Positions 26,003 to 35,268 of a stretch of 64,000 bases of DNA are shown here, piece after piece. Numbering within the stretch: position 1 is the stretch's first letter; each line of letters opens with the position of its first letter. The notes under the pieces are model-generated. The model saw nothing but the letters and a program-made list of their open reading frames with translations. It was not told where the DNA came from and ran no database searches. The stretch is from Paenibacillus sp. FSL H8-0048 (GTDB lineage: Bacteria > Bacillota > Bacilli > Paenibacillales > Paenibacillaceae). The translations under genes and the position numbers were made by a program. The stretch is from NCBI RefSeq assembly GCF_038002825.1, contig NZ_JBBODF010000001.1, forward strand, positions 7,312,001 through 7,376,000. Reading direction: 5' to 3'.

Positions 26003-26135
26003 CGCTGCGGTGAACATTTGGCCCTCCGGCCGCTGTTGTATTTAGATTTCCTGATTAAAACCGCTCTTCGCGGTAGAAATCTAAATACAAAGGCGGACGC
26101 TTTCGCTCCTCCAGTGCCAAATTTCCCCTCCGCTT
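26003..26135 (-). repeat. Long palindromic element P1
   Basis: About 133 bp. Outer arms are GCGGTGAACATTTGGC and GCCAAATTTCCCCTCCGC, inner arms TGTATTTAGATTTC / GAAATCTAAATACA, with central hairpin ACCGC/GCGGT. It carries the family's conserved asymmetric strands GGCCGCTGTTGT and GGCGGACGC. Orientation is opposite to P3-P5. Outer arms differ from other copies (ATTTGGC instead of TTTTGGA) on both strands at once. It lies in the 0.5-kb gap between the IS element and the YesN-type gene. Confidence 0.85.
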
Positions 26136-26241
26136 CTTTTTGCTTTTTGTTAATTTCTTAAATACCTCTAACCTATGTACATAATTTCCCCTTGCGTTAT
26201 ATAAGGCCATTGCTATATAGTAAATTGCTCCTATTCACTAC

Positions 26242-26282
26242 AGTTGTCACTCTATCAGCCATGTTAGTTGTCGCTCTATCAG
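26242..26282 (+). promoter_or_regulatory. Direct repeats upstream of the YesN-type regulator
   Basis: AGTTGTCACTCTATCAG (26242-26258) recurs as AGTTGTCGCTCTATCAG (26266-26282), 24 bp apart, 140-180 bases before the regulator gene. Related words CTATCACTC follow. They could be binding sites for the neighbouring AraC-type regulator; this is inference. Confidence 0.4.
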
Positions 26283-26419
26283 TCTCCTATCACTCTCTAT
26301 CACTCACTAGAGTTGCCCCCTGATCCGCAGCCTTCTCTTTATAAACGTAGATCGGGCTATTTGAATCAGCTATTATAGTTCTGTGAACCTCCATATCCTA
26401 TGCCGAAGAGGGATGAAGC

Positions 26420-28069
26420 ATGTACAAATTAATACTCGCCGAAGACGAGGAAGATGTAAGAGAAGGCATTATCGCCCAGATTGACTGGGAAGAGTACGGC
26501 TTCGAGGTCGTTGAGCAGGCCGAGAACGGGCGGGAAGCGGCGGATGCAATCGACCGGCTGCTGCCGGATGTGGTCGTTACCGATATCCAGATGCCTTTTA
26601 TGAATGGCCTGCAGCTCGCAGAATGGATACGCAGCCGCCATCCGAATACGAAGATTATTATTCTAACCGGCTATGATGAGTTCGAATACGCCCAGAAGGC
26701 GATTAAGCTGCAGATTGATGAATATATCCTGAAGCCCTTCTCGTCCCGGGAGCTGATTGACGTTCTGCTTAAGGTTCGCGCCACAATCGAGACCGAGATC
26801 GCCGAGAAGGAGAATGTGTTCGTGCTGAGCGAGCATTACCGCAAGAGCCTGCCGCTTCTGCGCGAGCAGTTCCTCTCCACCCTGGTGTCCCGCCGATTGC
26901 GCTGCGCAGAGATCGCTGAGAAAAGCACAGAGTACGGCATCCCCCTCACCGGTGAATGTTTCCAGTCCTCGGTGATCAGCATTGATTATATCCGCCCGGA
27001 CCGTTCTTTCGCTGTTCAAGCTCAGCGGCCCGTATCTCTGCGGGATACCGGGGATCGTAATCTCCAGCTCTATGCTGTGCTGAACATCGCGGAGGAGATC
27101 TGCCAGAAGCATGACTTCGGCAAGGTATTCATCCACCGGGATGATGTTGTGCTGCTCTCGGTCAGCGAGAGCCCGGAGGAGAGCGACATCACCGCCAGAA
27201 CCTTCGCCATTCTCGAAGAGATCTGCCAGAATGTGCAGCGCTTCCTGAAGCTGACCGTAACCGCCGGGGCCGGAACCGTCTGCCGGGCACCGTCCATGCT
27301 GTTCCATTCCTTCGGGGATGCGCTGCAAGCGCTTGATTACCGGCTGATTCTCGGCAACAACCGGGTCATCTGGATTGAGGATGTGGAGTCCCGCTCCAGC
27401 CGGATGCTGGACTTTGATGAACTGACTCAGCAGTCGCTGATCCGTACGATCAAGCTGGGGACCGTCCAGGAGCTGCGCGAGGTCGTGGACGAGCTGTTCC
27501 GGGGACTGGATACGGAGCAGGTCTCGGCGCAGGATTACCAGATTTATCTGCTGGAGATCATCACCTCCATTCTGCGGGTGGCGAAGGAATCCGGGAGCGG
27601 AACGAATGATTTTATCGGACCCGGCCTGACCTCGCTAAGCGATATGAACAAATTCAACAACCTGGAAGAAGCCAGGCAGTGGATTATTACCGTATGTACC
27701 CGGCTGATGGATTCCATTGCTTCGGAGCGCCAGTCGAGCTACAAGCAGCTCATAGACCAGGCTAAGGAATATATCCGCAGCCACTATGAAGAATCCGATA
27801 TGTCCATCGGCAGGGTATGCCAGCATCTGCATATCAGCACGGGCTATTTCAGCAGCATTTTCAAAAAAGAAATGAAGATGACCTTCGTCAGCTATCTCTT
27901 GCAGATCCGGCTGGAAGCCGCGAAGGAGCTGCTGCGTTCCACCGAGCTGAAGGCGTTCGAGATCGCCGAGCGGATTGGTTTTGCCGACCCGAATTATTTC
28001 AGCTTCTGCTTCCGCAAGAAATACGGACAATCCCCCAAAGAGTATAAGAACAGCGCGCGGGGAGAATAA
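26420..28069 (+). CDS. YesN-type response regulator with AraC DNA-binding domain
   Basis: A 549-residue response regulator. The receiver domain (about 1-120) begins YKLILAEDEEDVREGI, with the phospho-acceptor Asp in VVTDIQMPFMNG (about 55). A middle region of unknown fold (about 130-420) follows, then a C-terminal AraC-type double helix-turn-helix (about 445-545) with VCQHLHISTGYFSSIFKKE and IAERIGFADPNYFSFCFRKK. The partner kinase gene starts two bases after its stop. By position it should control the downstream mglBAC sugar importer. Confidence 0.92.
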   Translation: MYKLILAEDEEDVREGIIAQIDWEEYGFEVVEQAENGREAADAIDRLLPDVVVTDIQMPFMNGLQLAEWIRSRHPNTKIIILTGYDEFEYAQKAIKLQIDEYILKPFSSRELIDVLLKVRATIETEIAEKENVFVLSEHYRKSLPLLREQFLSTLVSRRLRCAEIAEKSTEYGIPLTGECFQSSVISIDYIRPDRSFAVQAQRPVSLRDTGDRNLQLYAVLNIAEEICQKHDFGKVFIHRDDVVLLSVSESPEESDITARTFAILEEICQNVQRFLKLTVTAGAGTVCRAPSMLFHSFGDALQALDYRLILGNNRVIWIEDVESRSSRMLDFDELTQQSLIRTIKLGTVQELREVVDELFRGLDTEQVSAQDYQIYLLEIITSILRVAKESGSGTNDFIGPGLTSLSDMNKFNNLEEARQWIITVCTRLMDSIASERQSSYKQLIDQAKEYIRSHYEESDMSIGRVCQHLHISTGYFSSIFKKEMKMTFVSYLLQIRLEAAKELLRSTELKAFEIAERIGFADPNYFSFCFRKKYGQSPKEYKNSARGE

Positions 28070-28071
28070 CC

Positions 28072-29898
28072 ATGAACAAGCCGAAGGGTTATTTCTTCCC
28101 GCTGCGGCCGGGGCCCGGCAAGAGCGGCAGGCTGCGCCTGTCCTCGAAGCTGCGGAGCATTCAGCTGATTATCACGCTGACGTTCATGGCGGTCACTGCA
28201 GCGGTGGCGGTGATCGTAAGTGTGATGCTGTACGGCAAGTTCGCTAACACGGCGGAGGAGAATGCCAATCTCAACATGCAGCAAATTATTGAACAGGTGA
28301 ACTATAACCTGGAGCTGTATGTGAAAGGGATGGGCAGTATTTTTGCGACGGCCGAGAAGCAGATTACCTCTACGCCCTCCATCGATTCCCCGCTGCTCTA
28401 TGAACGGATGGATACACTGATGAGCAGCCGCGAGGATCTGGTGTCAGTGGCTGTTTTTACCCCGCAGGGGCAGTATGTGGTTGGGACGCCGGGGCAGACG
28501 ATGCGCATGAACACGGGGCTGGAGAGCCAGAGCTGGTTCACTACAGCCAAGCGTACCTCGGAGATCTCCTATTCTGCCCCGCATATCCAGAATCTGTTCA
28601 AGGGCAGGTATACCTGGGTGGTTTCCATCTCCAAGCTGATTCAGTACAGAGAGAACGGGGAGCTGAGAACCGGTGTGCTGCTGCTGGACTTCAACTTTAG
28701 AACGATTGATCAGCTCAGCAAGCAGGTCAAGCTGGGCAAAAGAGGCTACGCCTACATCCTCGATCCACTCGGGAATATCGTCTACCACCCGCAGCAGCAG
28801 CTCATTTACGCCGGGCTGAAATACGAGAATGTGGAGCCGGTGCTGGAATATGCCTACCGCAGCTATCTGGACGAATCGACCGGGGAGAAGCGGTTCATTA
28901 CCGTACGCACACTGGCGCAGACCGGCTGGAAGATTGTCGGGGTAGCCTATTACGATGAGATTGTCACCACCAAGCGGGATCTCAATCAGTTCCTGGCGTG
29001 GTTTCTTGGTGTTGTGCTCGTCTGCGTCATTGCAGTGTCGGTCTTCCTGTCCTGGCTGATTGCCAGCCCCATCCGCAAGCTGGAGCGTACCGTGAAGCAG
29101 GTGGCGGAGGGCGATCTGAATACGCCGATTAACGTCAGCGGAGCCTACGAGGTAGAGCAGCTGTCGAGGCGCTTCAACATGATGCTCCAGCGTATCCGCC
29201 AGCTGATGGAGCAGATCATTTATGAGCAGGAGACGAAGCGTAAGGGTGAGCTTGAGGTGCTGCAATCGCAGATCAACCCGCATTTTCTGTACAATACGCT
29301 GAATTCAGTTATCCGGCTGGCCGAACGCGGCAAAACGGATGAAGTCGTCACCATGATCCAGTCACTTTCAAGATTCTTCCGCATCAGTCTCAGCAAAGGC
29401 AAGAATATTATCACCATTCAGGAAGAACTGGATCATATCCGCCATTACCTGGTGATTCAGAGCTTCCGCTTCAAGAATAAATTCCGTTATGAGATCACGG
29501 CGCAGGAGGAGGTCCTGGAGTGCCAGACGATCAAGCTGATTCTGCAGCCTATCGTGGAGAACGCGCTTTATCACGGGATTGAAATGCTGCCGGACGAGGG
29601 GCTGATCTCTATCACCGCCGGGCTTCAGGACGGGGTAATCATCATCAGGGTCAGCGACAACGGCCTCGGGATGTCCAAGGAGACAGTGAACGGCATTCTA
29701 AGCGGAAGCGTCAAAAGCACCAGCGGATCAGGGGTCGGCGTCCGGAATGTGCACGAACGGATCGGCCTGTATTACGGGCGGGAGTACGGGCTTGCTTTTG
29801 AGAGTGAGCTGGAAGAGGGGACGGTTGTTACGATTGTGTTCCCGGCCCTCCCGGCGGGAGAGGCTACGGATGAGCAGAAGGAGGAGACGAACCTGTGA
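28072..29898 (+). CDS. YesM-type sensor histidine kinase
   Basis: A 608-residue membrane kinase. The first membrane helix is at about 36-58, an extracellular sensing domain (Cache-like) at about 59-300, and the second helix at about 303-325. A HAMP domain covers about 325-378. The His_kinase segment has QSQINPHFLYNTLNSVI (His near 406) and the ATPase domain (about 480-600) has DNGLGM and a final G-box. It is expressed with the response regulator two bases upstream. The next gene overlaps its stop, suggesting a fixed ratio of kinase to accessory binding protein. Confidence 0.92.
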   Translation: MNKPKGYFFPLRPGPGKSGRLRLSSKLRSIQLIITLTFMAVTAAVAVIVSVMLYGKFANTAEENANLNMQQIIEQVNYNLELYVKGMGSIFATAEKQITSTPSIDSPLLYERMDTLMSSREDLVSVAVFTPQGQYVVGTPGQTMRMNTGLESQSWFTTAKRTSEISYSAPHIQNLFKGRYTWVVSISKLIQYRENGELRTGVLLLDFNFRTIDQLSKQVKLGKRGYAYILDPLGNIVYHPQQQLIYAGLKYENVEPVLEYAYRSYLDESTGEKRFITVRTLAQTGWKIVGVAYYDEIVTTKRDLNQFLAWFLGVVLVCVIAVSVFLSWLIASPIRKLERTVKQVAEGDLNTPINVSGAYEVEQLSRRFNMMLQRIRQLMEQIIYEQETKRKGELEVLQSQINPHFLYNTLNSVIRLAERGKTDEVVTMIQSLSRFFRISLSKGKNIITIQEELDHIRHYLVIQSFRFKNKFRYEITAQEEVLECQTIKLILQPIVENALYHGIEMLPDEGLISITAGLQDGVIIIRVSDNGLGMSKETVNGILSGSVKSTSGSGVGVRNVHERIGLYYGREYGLAFESELEEGTVVTIVFPALPAGEATDEQKEETNL

Positions 29899-30917
29899 AA
29901 AGCCTGCGTGTATGGCTCACCGTGCTGCTGTGCGGAGTGCTGTGGATCTCTGTATCCTCTTGCTTTAATGCCTCGCCAGCTTATATCAGCACCAGCAAGA
30001 CGCGGAATATCCACCTGATTGTCAAGATGAACAAAGGGGATTATTGGAACACCCTGAAGCTCGGGGCAGAGGCTGCGGCGAAGGAATTCAATGTCAATCT
30101 GACGTTCAAGGCGCCGGATTCGGAGAGTGATATTGAGGAACAGGTCGTCATGGTGGAGGAGTCCATTAAGGAGAAGGCGGATGTGATTATTCTCGCGGCC
30201 AGCAGCTATATGGGACTGGCGCAGGTCGTGGACCAGGCGGCGTATTCCAGAATTCCGGTGATCTCAGTCGATGCGGAGGTTGGCTCGGCTAAGGTTCGGA
30301 CATACGTGGGATCGAACGGCTACGAGGCCGGACAGAAGTCCGCTGAGCGGCTGATTGAGCTGCTGGGGGGCTATGGAGAGATCGGAATCATTAATTTCAC
30401 CAATTCGTCGCTTACCCCGGACTCCGGCAAGACTGGCAGTATCGACTATGGTGCGCGGGATGCAGATGAGCGGGAAAAGGGTTTTTTGAATTATGCCGCG
30501 CGCTTCCCTAACGTTAAGGTCGTACCGATCGCCTACACCTCCTCCAGCACCTCCGACGCCGAGAATCTGACCCGGGAGATGCTGAACAAGTATCCCCAGC
30601 TGCGCGGTATTGCCACCCTGAATGAGATTGCTTCACAGGGCGCGGCCAGGGTGATTCAGAGTCTGAAGAGGGATAGTGTGAAAATGATTGCTTTTGACAG
30701 CTCACCCTCCATGATGGAATCGCTTCAGGATGGCACTGTGCAGGCGACCGTCATCCAGAATCCGTTCAGCAACGGGTATCTGGCAGTGAAATATGCTGTG
30801 GAGGCGCTCGAAGGCATGGATGTTCCCGAACGCGTGGACACCGGCACCAAGCTCATAGATCTTGCGAATATGCTGTGGCCGGAGAATCAGAAGTTGCTGT
30901 TCCCGTTTGTAAGATAG
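29895..30917 (+). CDS. Accessory sugar-binding lipoprotein of the sensor system
   Basis: A 340-residue periplasmic-binding-protein (type 1, ribose/galactose-like) with a signal peptide and a possible lipobox ending SVSSC (Cys about 23). Two lobes are visible: NIHLIVKMNKGDYWNTLKLGA near 35 and TYVGSNGYEAGQKSAERL near 135, with GTVQATVIQNPFSNGYLAVK near 285. GTG 29895 overlaps the kinase stop codon. Its tight link to the kinase, separate from the transport binding protein MglB, suggests it presents ligand to the kinase. That is inference by analogy with XylFII-LytS systems. Confidence 0.85.
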   Translation: MKSLRVWLTVLLCGVLWISVSSCFNASPAYISTSKTRNIHLIVKMNKGDYWNTLKLGAEAAAKEFNVNLTFKAPDSESDIEEQVVMVEESIKEKADVIILAASSYMGLAQVVDQAAYSRIPVISVDAEVGSAKVRTYVGSNGYEAGQKSAERLIELLGGYGEIGIINFTNSSLTPDSGKTGSIDYGARDADEREKGFLNYAARFPNVKVVPIAYTSSSTSDAENLTREMLNKYPQLRGIATLNEIASQGAARVIQSLKRDSVKMIAFDSSPSMMESLQDGTVQATVIQNPFSNGYLAVKYAVEALEGMDVPERVDTGTKLIDLANMLWPENQKLLFPFVR

Positions 30918-30963
30918 CAGAAATTGATAGTAGAATTTTCATGAAAATGAGTAGGATTTTATA

Positions 30964-30992
30964 TTCGCAACCGTTTTCACGTAGGGCATAAT
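30964..30992 (+). promoter_or_regulatory. mglB promoter with probable CcpA (cre) site
   Basis: CATAAT (30987-30992) is a plausible -10. CGCAACCGTTTTCA (30966-30979) matches 12 of 14 positions of the cre consensus TGNAARCGNWWWCA and covers the expected -35 region. Repression by CcpA when better sugars are present is therefore likely. Confidence 0.6.
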
Positions 30993-31058
30993 AAGGATGT
31001 ACCCGGGACACACCGGGATCATCCAAATAAAGAAATATCCTCAGGAGGTCAATTAGAC

Positions 31059-32129
31059 ATGAAAAAAATCACTTCCGTTTTACTTGCCAGTGCATTGCTG
31101 GGTGCGGCTCTCGCAGGCTGCGGCGGCAACAATAACAAGGCGGCTGATGCTGCTAACACAGGAACTGCGGCTAACACGGAGAATTCCGGTTCTGCTGAGA
31201 CTCCAAAGGTCGGGGTAGCGATCTACAAATTCGACGACACATTCATGACGGGTGTCCGCAACGCCATCGACGCTGCTGCTAAGGGCATTGCCACGGTAGA
31301 TATCGTAGACAGCCAGAATTCCCAGCCGACACAGAACGATAAGGTGGATCTGTTCATCACCAAGAAATATAACGGCATGCTGATTAACCCGGTAGACCGT
31401 ACTGCTGCCGGCGTCATCATTGACAAGGCCAAGACAGCGAACATTCCAGTGGTTTTCCTGAACCGCGAGCCGCTGCCGGAAGATATGAAGAAATGGGATA
31501 AGGTCTACTATGTAGGCGCCAAGGCTGAAGAGTCCGGCACCATGTCCGGCCAGCTGATTGTGGACTACTGGAAGGCACACCCTGAAGCGGACAAGAACGG
31601 CGACGGCGTGCTGCAATATGTCATGCTGAAGGGCGAACCGGGACACCAGGATGCCGAGCTGCGCACCACGTATTCCATCCAGGCAATCGAAGATGCCGGC
31701 ATCAAGGTAGAGAAGCTGGCTGAAGATACCGCGATGTGGGATCGTGTAAAAGGCCAAGAGAAAATGGCCGCCTTCCTCGGCTCCCACGGCGACAAGATTG
31801 AAGCCGTACTGGCCAACAACGATGACATGGCACTCGGCGCCATCGAAGCTCTGAAGGCTCAAGGCTACTTCAGCGGCGACAAATACATGCCGGTTGTAGG
31901 CGTGGATGCAACAGCACCTGCGGTTCAGGCTTTGCAGGACGGAACGATGCTCGGCACCGTACTGAACGATGCCAACAACCAAGGTAAAGCAGCGATCACC
32001 CTGGCCGCTCTGCTGGCCAAAGGCGAAACGCCGACCAAAGAGAACGTAGGCTTCGACATCACAGACAACCAGTTTGTATGGATCTCCTACAAAAAGATCA
32101 CCAAAGACAACGTAGCGGACGCGCAATAA
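31059..32129 (+). CDS. mglB: Galactose-type sugar-binding lipoprotein MglB
   Basis: The extracellular receptor of an Mgl-type importer for galactose, methyl-galactoside or glucose. It is 356 residues with a lipoprotein signal ending LAGCG (Cys about 21), then a polar linker and a two-lobe binding domain. Segments typical of MglB include VGVAIYKFDDTFMTGVRNAI (about 51-70), LANNDDMALGAIEALK (about 250) and GVDATAPAVQALQDGTMLGT (about 281-300). An AGGAGG site precedes the ATG. The ATPase and permease genes follow. The precise sugar cannot be fixed from sequence alone. Confidence 0.88.
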   Translation: MKKITSVLLASALLGAALAGCGGNNNKAADAANTGTAANTENSGSAETPKVGVAIYKFDDTFMTGVRNAIDAAAKGIATVDIVDSQNSQPTQNDKVDLFITKKYNGMLINPVDRTAAGVIIDKAKTANIPVVFLNREPLPEDMKKWDKVYYVGAKAEESGTMSGQLIVDYWKAHPEADKNGDGVLQYVMLKGEPGHQDAELRTTYSIQAIEDAGIKVEKLAEDTAMWDRVKGQEKMAAFLGSHGDKIEAVLANNDDMALGAIEALKAQGYFSGDKYMPVVGVDATAPAVQALQDGTMLGTVLNDANNQGKAAITLAALLAKGETPTKENVGFDITDNQFVWISYKKITKDNVADAQ

Positions 32130-32182
32130 TCCATTACCGGGTGCAAGGCTACAAATACAGATACGTAACATAGATACCAGTC

Positions 32183-32210
32183 CCGGAGGGCGCTGCATCG
32201 CGCTCTCCGG
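32183..32210 (+). other. Hairpin between mglB and mglA
   Basis: Stem CCGGAG-GGCGC / GCGC-TCTCCGG (32183-32210) without a T-run. Such hairpins behind binding-protein genes usually stabilise the upstream message and keep the receptor more abundant than the membrane parts. Confidence 0.6.
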
Positions 32211-32290
32211 AATTCCTTACGGGTAGGGAGCAGGATGGAACCGCTGTGCCTCTCATGGAAAAAGACAAAAAGCGTAGGGGGCGTAACAAC

Positions 32291-33802
32291 ATGGCAAATA
32301 CGGAATTTTTGCTGGAAATGAACGGCATTACCAAAGAATTTCCCGGCGTGAAGGCGCTGGATGGAGTCAGCATTAAGGTTCGTCCGGGCTCGGTTCATGC
32401 ACTTATGGGCGAGAACGGGGCAGGTAAGTCCACACTGATGAAATGTCTCTTTGGAATCTATTCACCGGATGCCGGTGAGATCTTTCTGGATGGCCAGAAG
32501 GCCTCCATTTCAAGTTCGAGCGAAGCACTGAAGCACGGCATCTCGATGATCCATCAGGAGCTGCACCCTGTACCTTTCCGCAGCGTGATGGAGAACATCT
32601 GGCTGGGACGTTTTCCAACCAAGGGTATCGGGCCGCTTCAGTTCATTGACCACAAAAAAATGTTTACCGACACAGAAAACCTGTTCAAAGATCTGGATAT
32701 CGACCTGAATCCCGAAACGCTGGTGGGCAAGCTATCTGTATCCAAGATCCAATCCATCGAAATCGCGAAGGCGGTCTCTTTTCACTCCCGTGTTATTGTC
32801 ATGGATGAGCCAACCTCGTCCTTAACGAGTGTGGAAGTGGAGCATCTGTTCCGGATCATCCGGGACCTGCAAAAAAGAGGCGTAGCTATTATCTATATCT
32901 CTCACAAAATGGAAGAAATCCTGGAAATCTCCGATGAAGTGACGATTATGCGTGATGGTAAAAAGATCGGCACCTGGCCTTCGGCCGAGCTGACCACGGA
33001 CCTGATTATCTCCAAGATGGTCGGACGCGATCTGACGAACCGTTTCCCGGAGCGCACCAATGTTCCAGGCAAGGTGTTCATGAAGGTGGAAGGCCTGACC
33101 TCACCCGAGCCCAGATCCTTCAAGGATGTCTCCTTCGAGTTAAGACGCGGGGAGATTCTGGGTGTCGGCGGTCTGGTCGGCGCACAGCGAACCGAGGTTA
33201 TTGAGGCGCTGTTCGGACTGCGCGCGGTGAAATCCGGCTCCATCTCGCTTGACGGCAAGAATGTGAAGATCAACTCTCCGCAGGATGCCAAAAAACACGG
33301 ACTGGCCCTGTTGACTGAGGAGCGCCGCGTGACGGGGATTTTCCCTGTGCTGTCTGTGCATGAGAATGGAGCTATCGCCAACCTGGACCGCTACAAGACG
33401 CCTTATCTGCTGCTGAACGGCCGCAAGAAGAAGGTTGAAGTGGATAAAATGATTGAAAAGCTGCGCACCAAAACGCCAACGACCAAAACGCAGATTATGA
33501 ATCTCTCCGGCGGGAATCAGCAGAAGGTGCTGCTGGCCAGATGGCTGCTTACTGAGCCTGAGGTGCTGTTGCTCGATGAGCCGACACGCGGGATTGACGT
33601 CGGTGCGAAGTTCGAGATCTATACGATCATTGCCGACCTGGCGAAGCAGGGGAAGAGCATCATTATGATCTCCTCGGAGATGCCCGAGCTGCTGGGGATG
33701 TCCGACCGTGTTATGGTGATGTCCGAAGGACGGCTGACAGGAATATTAGAAGGTGCGCAGGCTACGGAAACCGAAGTGATGCGTCTCGCCGCACAGCATT
33801 AA
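32291..33802 (+). CDS. mglA: Sugar ABC transporter ATPase MglA
   Basis: The 503-residue protein with two fused ATPase domains energises sugar uptake. Domain 1 has Walker A GENGAGKS (about 37) and Walker B VIVMDEPTSS. Domain 2 has the shortened Walker A region typical of RbsA/MglA (GVGGLVGAQRTEV, about 293), signature LSGGNQQKVLLARWL (about 403) and Walker B VLLLDEPTRGID. ATG 32291 follows AGGGGG by nine bases; an upstream in-frame ATG would add a highly charged tail. It sits between mglB and the permease. Confidence 0.92.
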   Translation: MANTEFLLEMNGITKEFPGVKALDGVSIKVRPGSVHALMGENGAGKSTLMKCLFGIYSPDAGEIFLDGQKASISSSSEALKHGISMIHQELHPVPFRSVMENIWLGRFPTKGIGPLQFIDHKKMFTDTENLFKDLDIDLNPETLVGKLSVSKIQSIEIAKAVSFHSRVIVMDEPTSSLTSVEVEHLFRIIRDLQKRGVAIIYISHKMEEILEISDEVTIMRDGKKIGTWPSAELTTDLIISKMVGRDLTNRFPERTNVPGKVFMKVEGLTSPEPRSFKDVSFELRRGEILGVGGLVGAQRTEVIEALFGLRAVKSGSISLDGKNVKINSPQDAKKHGLALLTEERRVTGIFPVLSVHENGAIANLDRYKTPYLLLNGRKKKVEVDKMIEKLRTKTPTTKTQIMNLSGGNQQKVLLARWLLTEPEVLLLDEPTRGIDVGAKFEIYTIIADLAKQGKSIIMISSEMPELLGMSDRVMVMSEGRLTGILEGAQATETEVMRLAAQH

Positions 33803-33911
33803 TCAGGAGCTACACTCACAGGACGGCGAAGACCATAAGGCAGCTGCAAGGCTGAAGAAGCTTAGCAATGAATGCTTAAACTTCGCGTAACAATTAAGGA
33901 GGAACACAATT

Positions 33912-34919
33912 ATGACTATTAAAAGAGCGCAGTCCTTCGTGACTCAAAACGCAATCTACATCGTGCTGGTCCTGCTGATTATGGGGATTATCATATACGA
34001 GCCAAGCTTCATGTCCATTAACACCTTGCGGGATGTACTGATCCAGTCCTCCACACGCGTTATTATTGCGCTCGGGGTAGCCTTTATCCTGATCACCGCC
34101 GGGACCGACTTGTCGGCAGGCCGGGTGGTCGGCTTCACAGCGGTGATCTCAGCTTCCATGCTGCAGATACCCGATTACTCCCGCCGCTTCTTCCCTGATC
34201 TGCCGCAGGTGCAGGTCTGGCTGCCGATTCTGATCGCCATTGTGGCCGGTCTGCTCTGCGGTCTCGTCAACGGAATTATCGTCTCCAAGCTGAACGTTCC
34301 GCCGTTTATTGCCACCCTGGGCACGATGCTGATTGTATATGGCCTGAACTCCCTGTACTTCGATATGGACCCTAACCAATCCCAGCCCATCGGCGGTCTG
34401 CGCCAGGACTTCACCAACATCGGCTCCGGTTTCATCGGCAGCGGCCAATATTCCATTCCTTACATCGTACTCATAGCCCTCGGAATCGCGGCGATCGTCT
34501 GGGTGCTGTTCAACAAAACCAAGCTGGGCAAAAACATGTACGCCATCGGCGGCAACATGCAGGCAGCCAAGGTATCCGGGATCAATGTCTCCAAGAACCT
34601 GATCTACATCTACGCCATCGCTGGTGCCCTGTACGGTCTGGCCGGTGTGCTTGAAGCGGCAAGAACCGGCGGTGCCACCAATAACTACGGGAACATGTAC
34701 GAGCTTGATGCCATCGCAGCCTGCGTCGTCGGCGGCGTATCCACCACAGGCGGAATCGGTACCGTTCCAGGCGTCCTGGTCGGCGTGATTATCTTCACCC
34801 TGATCAACTACGGCCTGACCTTCATCGGAATTAGCCCGTACTACCAGCTGATTATCAAAGGCTTGATCATTATCGCTGCGGTGTCGTTTGATATGCGGAA
34901 ATATTCATCGAAGAAATAA
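33912..34919 (+). CDS. mglC: Sugar ABC transporter permease MglC
   Basis: A 335-residue integral membrane permease of the BPD_transp_2 family with about ten predicted membrane helices. Family segments are GVAFILITAGTDLSAGRVVG (about 56-75), VPPFIATLGTMLIVYGLNSL (about 128-147) and the coupling-region motif VGGVSTTGGIGTVPG (about 273-287). An AAGGAGG site precedes the ATG. It ends the mglBAC operon; a strong terminator lies 170 bases downstream after a palindromic element. Confidence 0.92.
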   Translation: MTIKRAQSFVTQNAIYIVLVLLIMGIIIYEPSFMSINTLRDVLIQSSTRVIIALGVAFILITAGTDLSAGRVVGFTAVISASMLQIPDYSRRFFPDLPQVQVWLPILIAIVAGLLCGLVNGIIVSKLNVPPFIATLGTMLIVYGLNSLYFDMDPNQSQPIGGLRQDFTNIGSGFIGSGQYSIPYIVLIALGIAAIVWVLFNKTKLGKNMYAIGGNMQAAKVSGINVSKNLIYIYAIAGALYGLAGVLEAARTGGATNNYGNMYELDAIAACVVGGVSTTGGIGTVPGVLVGVIIFTLINYGLTFIGISPYYQLIIKGLIIIAAVSFDMRKYSSKK

Positions 34920-34935
34920 GGTTCGGTGATTAGCC

Positions 34936-35065
34936 GTACCTGCGGGGATTTTGGACTTCCGGCCGCTGTTGTCTCCAAATTTATTGAATGAACCGTTATA
35001 TGGTTAAAATTCGGAGACAAAGGCGGACGCTATCGCTCCTACAGTTCCAAAATCCCCTCCGGTAC
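34936..35065 (-). repeat. Long palindromic element P2
   Basis: About 130 bp. Outer arms are GTACC..GGGGATTTTGGA and TCCAAAATCCCC..GGTAC. Inner arms GTCTCCAAATTT / AAATTCGGAGAC differ in sequence from P1 and P4 yet still pair. It shares the conserved strands GGCCGCTGTTGT and GGCGGACGC. Same orientation as P1. It lies just after mglC. Confidence 0.85.
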
Positions 35066-35092
35066 TCCTATCACCTCACCAAGGGTGGGGTA

Positions 35093-35140
35093 GGCAGCCA
35101 AAGAGCGTTTGCGGTATCCCGCAAACGTTTTTTGGCTGCC
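35093..35140 (+). terminator. Terminator of the mgl operon
   Basis: Inner stem CGTTTGCGG/CCGCAAACG (35106-35114 with 35119-35127) is followed by six T residues. Outer arms GGCAGCCA/TGGCTGCC extend the pairing beyond the T-run. Confidence 0.8.
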
Positions 35141-35172
35141 CCGGATTTGTCGCAGCGTTGCTCCAAATGATG

Positions 35173-35251
35173 TGAGTACCTGCACCTGCTATGAATTTGG
35201 GGACTTTTGGGCTCTATTGCTCTTCCAGTTCTCGAATTCCCTCCGCTACTC
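35173..35251 (-). repeat. Remnant of a long palindromic element, P6
   Basis: GAGTACC...AATTTGGGGACTT on the left and CAGTTCTCGAATTCCCTCCGC on the right match the outer parts of P2, with the centre deleted. It is about 79 bp and decayed. Confidence 0.5.
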
Positions 35252-35268
35252 GGACAGGTGATCATGGT

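Noticed and set aside
34988..35170. Short frames inside P2, P3 and neighbouring palindromes
   Set aside because: They follow repeat sequence, have no ribosome site, and are not kept between copies.
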